From positions 1,922,001 to 1,986,000 of the forward strand of contig OX637795.1 of assembly GCA_951802425.1 (NCBI GenBank): a stretch of DNA of 64,000 nt, read 5' to 3'. This stretch comes from Clavaria fumosa (taxonomy: Eukaryota; Basidiomycota; Agaricomycetes; Agaricales; Clavariaceae). This document shows positions 1-9,926 of this stretch, piece by piece (the first letter of the stretch is position 1; each line of letters begins with the position of its first letter). The position numbers and the translations under genes were made by a program. The notes beneath the pieces were generated by a model. That model saw only the letters and a program-made list of their open reading frames with translations, had not been told where the DNA came from and ran no database searches.

Positions 1-2505
1 GATCAATCTCCCACCATCAGATAATAGGGCTGAGACAATATCCATATGATTATTCATCTATTTCAAGACCACATGTTAATTTTGTGAACCTCACTTAATA
101 AGAACATGCACTTACTGAAAGATAGGCATGCACAGATGCCAATGTTTGCAATGCATTTCTCAGATTCCCAAGGAGACTGCAGACCTCTATCCAGTGTAGT
201 AAATGATTTGAGCAGAAATGTCCCAGAAGCTGTAATACATTGCTCGAAAGATTGCCACTGCAAACATGCATGCCCCAATATCTACATGCATACTGCAGGC
301 TGCCTGAGATATGTTTTGATATCATCTCTGGGAGATCTGGCACCTCATGGTTGAACTTGGTGGGGTCTCTCATACCACAAATATCCTTCTTCAGTCTTTT
401 CATCACAATCAGGCATTTCTCTGCCATGATGGTGTGTTGCTCTTCAAGATCAACTCTAAACTGCATGTTGTGGCATCTAGTGGGGTCCACAATGGAGTCA
501 AAGAATGATGGGTGAATCAATCTTATAACTCCAATGCCATCATTTGGAGCTGTAATGATTGCCTGCAACTTCTGAAGATAACCATTGACATCAACATCTG
601 ACTCAAGCAGGTCCTCCAGTTGATCTGATGAGAGAGGATCCTGAAGGACAGCAATAGTTCCAAGAATCAAGCACAATTTGACTCCAAGGTGTTCAGAAAT
701 ATCAGGGAATGCAATGTTCAACACTTGCAAATACAACTGATCCAGATGCTGCAGAGGAGAGGAGCCCACAGCAGTTGTTGTGTTCAAAAGCATCCTCAGT
801 TGCCCCTTGGGATCAGCAACATCAATGAACCTTGCTGCAGTGGCAGCAAATATGAACAGGCCTGAGGACATATTGGTCAAACTCTCAACATCTGTATGGG
901 ATGGCCAGGATCCAGGAATGTGATATCTGTGCTTGATAGCTTCAAGGTACCATGTCAGATAATACTGGATATCACTTTTAATGACATCCAACCTGACTTC
1001 ATGAAGAATCATTGATCTGGTTGCATTGTTGAGAAGTGGATGTTGAAAAGCACCAGTGATTTGGAGAATTGGTCTACTGGTGATGAGGAATTGCAAAGGG
1101 AATAATTTTTCAATGTGTTGGGATAATGATGCAAGAATGGTAGAGGTGGGATTCTCATCCTTGCATTCATCCAGAGCATCAATCACAACTAAACTTGGAG
1201 GGAATTTATTCCTCATAGCAACAAATGGTTTGACAATCATCTTCTCCAACTGATAGGAGACAGAGGAGTAAACAATATCAGGATTAGACCTGACAACATC
1301 TGCAAGTCCAGCTTTGAACTCTGGACAAAACTGTCCTAATTGATAGGCAATGGTAGTGAATACCAGATTGAGATTGCTGCAATCAGCATTATCCCTAGAG
1401 CAGAAGAAGCTTGCAGCAAGGACTCCTTTGTCCTCACAGAACTTGGCCGCAGTGTAGGCAATTGTAGTCTTCCCACTCCCAGCTACACCATTGATCCAAA
1501 ATATCTGCCGAGTCCCCATGACACACAAATGGTCATAGGATGTGGGTATGCCCTCTTGGGAGTGTTCAACATTATGACTAATCCACTGATACAGCTCCTC
1601 AAGAATCTCTTTCCGAGTACCATCAAGACATGAGACTAGCTTATTATTGCAGTTGAAGCCAGCAGTGACTGCACAAGGTAGATTGAGGCCAGCTACATAG
1701 CCCAACATAAGTAAAGCACTACGGCCAAATTATGAAATAAACCGCACCATGGTCATTGAGCTTTGTCTTGATTTCTGTGATTTCCGTTTTGATTTCCTGA
1801 TAAAAAAGAATCATATGAGAAACAGGACGAGGTAACTGGCTCACGAACTTACCCCAAGTGTGGACTCAATAGCGAGTGTACTTTGAACCTTTGAGTGACC
1901 ACACCTCAATCAGGGTGTCCAAAGGTACGGGCCACTTACTTACCAGGAATTGTTGTATTGAGTCATTGACAGCAGAAATGAGGCCCGTAATCTTAGGAGC
2001 ATCGTGGTCACGGGTGAGGACACGCTTCAGGCTGTTGCGCTTGATCATATGCTGAGCCTTCTCCCCAACAGACTTCCATGATCTGCCATGCGAGGCTGAG
2101 ATTAGCAGAGCATTTTGCCAAGAAATAGTGACTCACTCAGACAAGCAGTTGATACGGTCAGTCATTGCCGCAGACAGGGTGCCGCCATTGGACGCCTCTT
2201 GCAGCATTGCATGCAAGTCTCGAACGCGGCAAGCCAGTGATTCCAAGTCATTGCTGTTCTGTGAGGTTTTCTGTGCGGAGAATTAGCGAGCAACGACATC
2301 GACACAAATGACATGTTTCACGCACCTGAATCGCATCGAGGAGGACTACAAATCCCCCAATACCTTCCTGCAATCCGGGTATACCTGTCTTCCCCACAAC
2401 CTCCTTGAGAAGTGCAAGAGCATTCTGGAGACCAATGAAGGCAGGAGACTGAGGCCCTGAAGAAGACTTGATCTTCGCGAGGGCAGTGTCAAGAGCTTTG
2501 CGCAT
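1..2505 (-). CDS. NACHT-WD40 STAND receptor, copy A (WD40 end cut by window edge)
   Basis: STAND/NLR-like receptor; fungal members act in non-self recognition and heterokaryon incompatibility. Proposed exons (minus): 2505-2326, 2270-2137, 2082-1944, 1888-1853, 1796-1748, 1692-116 and 57-1 (continuing off the window). Introns are 54-58 nt with GT-AG ends, and the phases give an unbroken frame of 705 codons up to the WD40 exon. The N-terminal ~180 residues are helical and not assigned to a named domain. The NACHT part has Walker A GVAGSGKTT (about residue 250), Walker B LVVIDALDEC (about 350) and LITSRP. The start at 2505 is the Met before RKALDTALAK, conserved in all three paralogues. The seventh exon matches copy B's linker before the WD40 repeats, so repeats are expected left of position 1. 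No lesion seen. Confidence 0.85.
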
Positions 2506-2550
2506 GGTGATGATGCTGGTGGTGTGGTCGAAAGAGCACCTCCTGCTTAT

Positions 2551-2640
2551 CGATGCTGCGGAGCGCGACACTGACAGTCACGATGCTGCGGAGCGCGACA
2601 CTGACAGTCACGATGCTGCGGAGCGCGACACTGACAGTCA
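2551..2640. repeat. Three tandem 30-bp units upstream of NACHT copy A
   Basis: Three perfect copies of a 30-bp unit beginning CGATGCTGCGGAGCGCGACA lie just upstream of the proposed start codon. Block B has a single shortened unit at about 19001-19030, so the array grew in block A after duplication or shrank in block B. It makes short ORFs on both strands that I do not treat as genes. Confidence 0.95.
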
Positions 2641-2881
2641 CGATTTGATGTGACAACTTTGCCCGTGACGCCAGCGCTTGATATTGATACGCCAGTGCTT
2701 GATAGTGAGACACCAGCGCTTGATACATCAGCGCTTGATAGTGAACGTAGCTCACTCTCCTTGCTGTCGTTCTCGCCTTTCACCATCGAGTCAAGCTCTC
2801 CGGATTTTCCTTTTAACCACAAAACACTAGTTCATACCCTGTGCTCTAGTGCTTGAAACCTCCAAACCTGCTTTGTATCTA

Positions 2882-4178
2882 CAGTTGCGGACAATCAAAC
2901 TCGACAAATTTTTTGCTCGAATTTTCCAACCTCTAACTAACCCTAGATATCAGAACTAAGCATTTAAACATCAATATGGTGACATTCTGAGTCCATTTGT
3001 GCGAGCCAATTTTGCCAGGCACAAGTTTTTTATGGTTGGACCTCAAAAATTTGGCCGACCCCCCAAAAAATTCACTAAAAATTCAGAAAAATATGCAAAA
3101 TGCTCCTTTTGAAGAGCTGAGTACAATTGCGTCATAAAATCAATCAAATTCTTCACAGATTGTCTCCAAAAAAAAGAAAGTTTATTCTAATCATTGCACT
3201 CCATTTTTCATGGCACCAGGTCGACCATCCAAACGGGTGCATAGAAACCTCACCGGACTGAGAAACCAACATCTGACAACAGCCAGCAATGTCTCAGATG
3301 CTGGCTCAGCCCCAGAGCAAACATCTGAAGATGATACTGAGAATGGGCTAGATCAGGATTGGGACCCCGGCATCTTTTTCGACAGCATCAAGTTCACCCA
3401 CAGGCTCGAGAATGATTCAGATACTGAGACGGAAATTATTGAGTTGTCGGACTGGGAGAAGCTGGATGATGAAGACTTTCAGGCACAAATGGTGGGAATG
3501 GCAAAAGCACAAGGCGATTGCTGCATGGCACGCCTTCTCAGCAAACAAGAAGATTTTGCCAACCAACCTTCCATGCTCGAGACTCTCATTAAGGGTGCCG
3601 GTCATGAATGCATTTTTCTCCCAAAATTCCACTGTGAGCTGAACCCAATAGAGATGGTGAGATAACTCTTCGCAGTGGGCTTGAAATACATCACAACTGA
3701 TTTCCTGCTCAGTACTGGGGCTGGTGCAAATACAGATATCGAGAAATGCCAAAGAAGACATTTGCTGAAGCCAAAGCTCTGGTTTCCAAGAAGCTCAACG
3801 CATGCCCCTCAGACGTATTGTGGCGATTTGTCAACCGATCCTGGCGTTTTATGAGTGCATACCGTCTTGGGTTGACTGGGAAAGCAGCAGCTTGGGCAGT
3901 TCAAAAGCAAAGGCAACACCGACAGGTTTCGCAGGCAGCCATGATGTCTATTGAAGCCGTGCTGAACTCCTAGATGGCACGGCAAACCCCTGGTCTAGGG
4001 TTTAGATTCATTTTTTTGTGCCCAAAATTTTGGCCGCCACAACAAAGTGTGGGAAAATTTAAACAAGGGTGTTTTTTGACGTCTTTTGATGCCCCGAGTC
4101 TGAATCTGTGCTCAGTTTAGCACCAAAAAATTTAGATCGTCTTCAATGAGTTTTGTTGAGTTTGATTGTCTGCAACTG
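2882..4178. mobile_element. Internally deleted Tc1/mariner-like DNA transposon
   Basis: Terminal inverted repeats begin CAGTTGC, then G or A, then GACAATCAAACTC, and match over about 27 bp with two mismatches. The element is flanked by TA on both sides (2880-2881 and 4179-4180). The paralogous empty site is preserved in block B at TA 19226-19227, where the flanks run together. Length is 1297 bp. It carries a shortened transposase ORF (3210-3973). Confidence 0.93.
3210..3973 (+). CDS. Internally deleted DDE transposase (Tc1/mariner-like) with intact frame
   Basis: Two exons, 3210-3656 and 3713-3973, with a 56-nt GT-AG intron, give about 236 codons. The N-terminus (MAPGRPSKRVHRNLTGLRNQ) and an acidic stretch run directly into a C-terminal DDE segment, CIFLPKFHCELNPIE then YWGWCKYRYRE, typical of basidiomycete DDE endonucleases. 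The middle of the protein, including the first two catalytic acidic residues, is missing, but the frame is open to TAG at 3971-3973. It cannot catalyse transposition alone; a DNA-binding or repressor role is speculation. The enclosing TIRs and TA duplication support the assignment. Confidence 0.7.
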
Positions 4179-4180
4179 TA

Positions 4181-7100
4181 GCTCGCCGTTGCTCTCTGTT
4201 TTTGTATGGGCAACATGCCCTTCTACTACTGCCATCTTTCCTGCACTCTCGTATCCCTATCTTCAATTGTGAGGTATATCTTTTTGCAATATAGACAACG
4301 ACCGACGCATCCACATATACGACATCTCTGCAGATGGACTCAGAGGTGTGCCGTGTCGCCGTGTCCGCAATTCCAGGACCGCTCAGACGCGGAAGATGAT
4401 GACAATGAGATCTCCCTCAGGCCTCGACATCATCATCAAGAAAATATGTGATTTTGGCTATTTTCTGACTGCTCCGCCTTTCAAAATATTTTACAGATGC
4501 TTCTCTAACGTTGAAGATGGGCATCGCCCAAATTTCTTCTTGTCGAAGATGTACTAGGAGGCCTAGCAAACATGCAGGGAATAAGGAACGGAACAGTTCT
4601 TGTCGACTGTGCCGGGGGGTGGGCGGGCAGAGGTGCATATCTGCAATGCTGTGATGTTTCTGCGTGACGGAAGCATCGACAATGAATAGTCGACTCTTCG
4701 CTCGGGTCAGCGTGGGGACACGTGACATCACCTGAATCAGCATTTGGCTGAGAACACAGACGCGGTTGTACGCACTCTTAAGTTAGTGAGAAAGGTGTGG
4801 CATCAGTTGAGGGAGAGTTGGCCTGTCACATGATCGCCTCCACAAGCATTGTCACTACCTTGTCATAGCAAATATTTAATTCCGTGCTTAGTAGTCCTCG
4901 TCAAATACTAACTTAGGCGCCACCCCGTTCAACCAACAGCTCTTTGTCAACGCTCCCAGCAGACCAAATCAGAGCTACAAAAGTCAGTCTTTCAAATCCA
5001 CTCCGCAGCCGGCTTTCGTTTAACAGAAGATCACAATAAGCGGAAGCTCAGAGATATTCACCAGCTCGACGACGCCGTCAGTATCGCAGAGCCCGTTGAC
5101 CAGCCTCCGCCTGCCAAGCGGTCCCACATGGCCCATGACGTAGCCCATATACTCCACCCTCGTCAAGTACGGCATCACCACGTCGTCCTCACGTACCTCG
5201 TCTCTTGCACATCAATTTCTCTCCATTCCCGGAATTGCCTTCCGCTCGATTTTCTTTATCAATACAACGCGACGTACAACAGAACGCCGTCAACGCAAGA
5301 AAAACCTAGCCTGCCCCTCTCCAAATCCATCCCGCATCTGAGCATCATCCTCGCGTGCCGCGAAGGCAGCCAACCCATTCTCTGCCTTCCACTCTAACAA
5401 CCCTAATGACTGGCTTTCACTACCTCCCCCATCCTCACAACCACCTTCGTCATCTGCCTCGAGCGGCTTCTCCGCAAGTGTGAACCCCTCTTCGCAGCAT
5501 GAGCTTGAGTACCGTCCCTCGTTGCTGCGTTCTTTTCTTGGCTTGCTACGCATGCAGGCAAGCCTGCGCCCGTAGGCGCCGTCGCTGCTGCTAGGTGTGG
5601 CTGGATAAACGAGGGCAAGGACCGCCTTGTGTGTCGCTCGTGCGGCGTCTCATGGGCACTAGCAAGCTGCGAGGGAATAGCGAAGGAGGCGGGTGAGCTG
5701 CATCTTCTCATTGTTTTTGTCTTGCATTCTTTCTCTGTCCGAAGCTGATATCCATCTCTGGGTAGCAAATACTCTGATCACGAAACAAAAGGCAAGTAGA
5801 CATGCACAAGGACGGCTGTCCGTGGAAGACTCAACAATGTGATCGTACGTATGCGTGCTGCATACGTGACACCCTCGGCAAGTCTTGTTTGACACTGGTG
5901 GGCTTTCTACAGCGTCCACATATCGCATACCCCTGCAGACACCAACTGTAATCGCTGCGCAGATCAAGACCAATGCAATTGCCCTGCAGCCTATTCTTCA
6001 AGGAGTGAGCGTGAAGCATCTCCTTCAGAAAAGTAAAATTTTATTCAATATATTTATGTATCTGTCCCGCCCTTGAGACGCCTGCCAGGTCGGCACTCTC
6101 ATCTGTGCATTCCGCACACACAGCTGGCCAGCCCGCCACTGACTCCGTACAGCCGACTCAGTCTGGAGGGGATACCAGCGTTCCAGGATCCTGTACGCCA
6201 CCTCCAACGGCATCAGAATTAATCATCCTCGTGTACCCCTTCGGCTGGTCGATCACCCCAGTCGCTGCACCTTGATGTCCGTAGGCGGAGCAGCCTCTCC
6301 ATCTCCAGGACGACGTTCGCCGCGTCCCCGCGCCTCTTACACCGAGGCTGCACCTCTCGCGCTCCGTCACGCCAATGCGCACGACGCAGCACGACCGCCA
6401 CGACGGTGCCGACGAGGACGACGACTCTATCTCAGTCGGTCTTTCCCGCCACCGTCGCGCGCGCGCTGTGCGTGCCGACTCTTCGCCGCTTCCGCTTAAG
6501 GGTGTGAGCCGTTCTGCTGAGCGCGCTCGCGGGGCAGGGCCGCCGTTGCTGTACTGCTCGCTCTGCCGGCGACGCGTGGGCTGTGGGCACTTGCTTAGTT
6601 CGACACGCCATCGACAGTGCTGTCTAGCGAGTTGACTACGTCCTTGTCTACGGCGACGCAGACCATGATGCTAGTCAGACACTCGCACTACGGGCACGAA
6701 GGCCGTTTGACGTGCTCAAGGAGCATCGCGCGCATTGTCCCTACGTCGTGCCCTTGACCGTGCTGCCGTCGTTGCCCGTACCGCCGCCCCCGCCCTTGGT
6801 GTGCACCTCCGGAGAGGTCGGCACTACGAACTACGGGCCTCGTGAAAATCATCCTTCGCGGTTCCTGCAACAACAACGGTCTCAGACGTCTCAGCAGAGC
6901 GGTGCAATGGAAGGCTGGCACGCAGTGTTGACCATCGTGGCACGGCATGGTCTCACAACTCGCGAGAGGCGTGCGTCGACTGGACGGGACGCTAAGGCCA
7001 AAATGAGAATATAGACGCCATGGTGGCGAGCGTCAAGGCGTATGGGGTAAGTTACTTCATTTTTTATATCTTGGGAAATGGTGTTTTTTTTTTTGGCCGT

Positions 7101-7844
7101 TTTGCATACGTTTTCGCTCGGTATTTTTGCTTTTTCTAATGTTCGGCAGGGAAAGGAGTTGCTGAAGTATGTGCGGGAACTGTTGAGCTGATGAAAGGGT
7201 TCTACCATGGACAATGGTATTCTCATTTGAAATAAATCTCGTGGGGTACTAATATCATACGCAGAAAGATAGAATAAACCCGGTGTGACGATATGCACCT
7301 CCGTACCCTTACTCATGCTAACCTCGACTCGTTGGAACATGAATGACATCTAAAATGGGCTGATTGGCTTGAATGTTCTCCGGTCTTGGGTATGCGTCGT
7401 TGTATATGTCAAACCTTGTAAGCTTGTCATCCCCTATGGTGAAGACAAAGGCCACCCAGCGTGGGGCTGGCTTGTTGAAGAGGGGCAGGAATTATGGGAA
7501 GGGATGTGGATGTGGACACGGACACGGACAAAGAAATGGATACACTGACCATGCGAAGGACGGGGAGGAGCAGGAGACCGCCAGGCAGGCAGCCTACGAG
7601 AACGACGGGCTGGGTACGGAGACACTGGAGGGCCGCTGCGAAGCACGGGGATGTCTTCACTACAACAGCCACAAGCAAATGCAACAACAGAGTTTGGGGC
7701 TGCTCTCCATCGCGGCGGCCGTCTCGCTGGCATTCAGGCTGTTCCAGGGCTTCAGGACGCCCCACGTGTGAGGGAGAAGCACGGGTCGGGGCATCCCGAT
7801 TATCGTGGTGATCCTGATCGTGGTGGGCGTGGATTTGGCGAATA
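4181..7844. other. Shared 5' flank of block A: decayed or unrecognised sequence
   Basis: This 3.7-kb stretch is collinear with 19228-22683. It holds several short open frames on both strands that change frame repeatedly. The plus-strand phrase SELQKSVFQIHSAAGFRLTE (about 4970-5030), followed by a Pro-rich acidic segment up to about 5165, looks like an old exon. A Cys-rich patch (CDRCADQDQCNC in block B's version) lies near 5950, and a Gly/His-rich 132-codon frame at 7373-7771. I recognise none of these and see no intact gene. Confidence 0.5.
5128..5397 (+). CDS. Hypothetical 89-codon ORF, identical in both blocks
   Basis: The predicted 89-residue product is the same in block A and block B (19947-20216), although surrounding sequence differs by indels and substitutions. 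I do not recognise it; the composition (His- and Ser-rich, no motif) and a possible intron start at the GTACGG near 5166 argue that it may not be translated as such. Identity at DNA level may reflect conserved non-coding sequence or gene conversion. Confidence 0.25.
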   Translation: MAHDVAHILHPRQVRHHHVVLTYLVSCTSISLHSRNCLPLDFLYQYNATYNRTPSTQEKPSLPLSKSIPHLSIILACREGSQPILCLPL

Positions 7845-9261
7845 GAGGACCATGATCCTGCCCTCTTCGAAGGAAGAAGATAAACTTCTCAAAAAACGAT
7901 ATGCTGTGTTCAACGATGATGGGTCTCTCGCAGAGCTGAAAGGATTTGAAGTAAAGCGTCGGGGCGAACTTCAGCTTATCAAGATATTCCAATCGCAAAT
8001 CTTCGAGAAGTTCCTTCTAGGCGTCACCACAGAGGAGTGTTATGCCGCTGTTGCTCAGGTTGCTGATCAGTGGCTCGATGTGCTTTTCAGCAAGGCCGTT
8101 TCCTTGAGCGATGAAGAGCTTGTGGATCTGATTGCGGAAAACAGAAGCATGTCCAAGACCCTGGCAGAGTACGCTGGCCAAAAATCCACTTCTATTAGCA
8201 CCGCTAAGCGTCTCGCCGAATTTCTGGGTGATCAGATGGTGAAGGACAAGGGTCTTGCATGCAAATTCATCATTTCGGAGAAACCAATTGGGGCTCCGGT
8301 CACGGATCGAGCAGTGCCTGTTGCGATATTCTCTGCGGATGAGAGCGTCAAGAGGACTTATCTGCGCAAGTGGCTCAAGGATAACGGTTTATCGAATTTT
8401 GACTTGAGGTCCATTCTGGACTGGGGATATTACATCGAGCGTCTCGGATCTGTCATTCAAAAACTCATCACAATTCCTGCCGCTATGCAAAAAATTTCGA
8501 ACCCTGTCCCACGTATTCGACATCCCGATTGGCTTCATCGCCGTGTTGCCGGCGCTGTGGATAAATTCAAGCAGAACAAGATGACTGACTTTTTCAGTCG
8601 TCTCGTTGCACAAGACACAGCAGGGCCGGAGATGCACGATATTGAGGACTTGAGCGGTGACGAACGCCCAAGTGGTTGGCACCGGACAGCGATAGTCAAG
8701 CGAAAGACGATGACAAGTGAACAGAAAGCCGAAGAAACGCATGAGCGCGAAGAGTCGGAAGAGCCTTCACAGTCGTCGGAATCTGCTTTTGACTCTGAGA
8801 ACAATCCTTCCACTCTCAGTTGGTGTGACTGCCTTCGCCGACTGAAACCGCACTGGCAGAAGCAGCAACAAAAACTGTGGGGTGGCACATCTACCGTTGC
8901 CGTACCTGCCTTTTTCCGCGGAACCCGTGTCCGAAAGCACCATCGCTGGGATATCGTTCAGATTCGACCCAGCAAAATCGCTGGCCGCTTTGACCTATGG
9001 CTCTCCATTGATTCTGAATTCGTCTCTGTTCCCCTCCGCATACCTCGCATCCTCTACTTACTCCTTCGGCAACCTCCAAACGGCACGTTGTTCAGGACTG
9101 ACTATTATTCTGTCGACAAAGTCGTGCGCCAATTGCCTCGGAATCTCCCTTGCAATAATCTGTATAAACTGACTGTGAAAGAGGATATTTATCAAGAATT
9201 CCAGGAACACTTCATAGATCTCACCAACGACCCCAATGTAGAGAGGGTCTTTGAACAGCAG

Positions 9262-9314
9262 GCATGTTCCGCCGTTACTCTTAACTTCACGAAGCCTCAA
9301 CGTTGTTCGAGCAG
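9262..9314 (+). other. GC-AG intron in the POL2 pseudogene
   Basis: A 53-nt segment starting GCATGT and ending GAGCAG. Removing it (with the LINE) joins ...VFEQQ to VPLITRALFKLGKTC in frame, as expected for the family. A CTTAAC branch-like motif lies inside. The donor is GC, not GT; it may be a true GC-AG intron or a decayed GT donor. Confidence 0.75.
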
Positions 9315-9322
9315 GTCCCATT

Positions 9323-9926
9323 TTTTATTTTTTTATTTTATTTTATTTTTTCCATTAGACTCCTATTGGGGCTTTGCCCTATGTCGGAGTATACTACCGG
9401 GCTGTACATTCTTTGTAGTCTAGTGTACGTCTTAGCAGAGGCTTTGGGTCGCTTGGCGAGCACCATCGCGCATATGCGCTTGAAAGTACCTATAAGTGGT
9501 CAGAGCCGGGTGCGTTAAAAACCCCCTGTGGGGGAAAAGCTACCGGATGCCGTGCGAAATTACACTAAAAGATACGGTTCCACCCGAGGTCCGGGCGTAC
9601 GTCGCGTTCGGGTCTTCCCTGGGTGTTGAGCATTGGGAGAGTGGGTAAGTAGGCTAGAGTTGTCGTTGTTGTGTTGGGTTCCCATCGGGCTGTGTGTTGT
9701 CGCTGGTGGGGGCCGGTCGGTAGCTGTGCTTGAAGCGTTTGGAAGCTATCACGTATTTGATTACCTTCTTTGCTGCAGTCAGGTCTGTTAGTAGGTGTCT
9801 GAGGCTCCGGGCGCCCCTGCCCATACTGCCCATTATCGCGTTCCTGCGGGTGGTAGTGCTCGTACACGTGAGAAGGAAGTGTCGTACCGTCTCCTCCTCC
9901 TGCCTGCAGTAAGGGCACTGGGGGTC
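9323..9926 (-). mobile_element. 5'-truncated LINE (non-LTR retrotransposon) inserted in POL2
   Basis: Minus-strand 3' end of a LINE. Its reading frame (9926-9654) begins abruptly inside CPYCRQEEETVRHFLLTC, the zinc-knuckle-like end of a reverse transcriptase ORF, and continues to a stop at 9654. A 3' UTR follows, then an A-rich tail (T-rich on plus, 9321-9352). A 12-bp target duplication GCAGGTCCCATT flanks it at 9311-9322 and 9927-9938. 5' truncation and a long target duplication are normal for LINE insertion. Confidence 0.92.

Larger units (their letters stand above)
1..7844. repeat. Duplicated block A
   Basis: Collinear with block B (about 16440-22683) across the NACHT gene and about 5 kb of its 5' flank, with high identity by eye. 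Block A differs by a 1297-bp Tc1/mariner insertion (2882-4178), about 185 extra bases near 4510-4700, and a triplicated 30-bp unit at 2551. Homology stops after position 7844, where a POL2 fragment begins; block B continues into different sequence after 22683. Confidence 0.88.

Noticed and set aside
2468..2856. Short ORFs over the 30-bp repeats
   Set aside because: Created by the repeat unit; absent from block B and unlike any protein.
9303..9518. POL2 exon reading on to 9423
   Set aside because: Beyond 9261 the frame passes into the GC-AG intron and then the LINE tail; the match to POL2 resumes at 9931.
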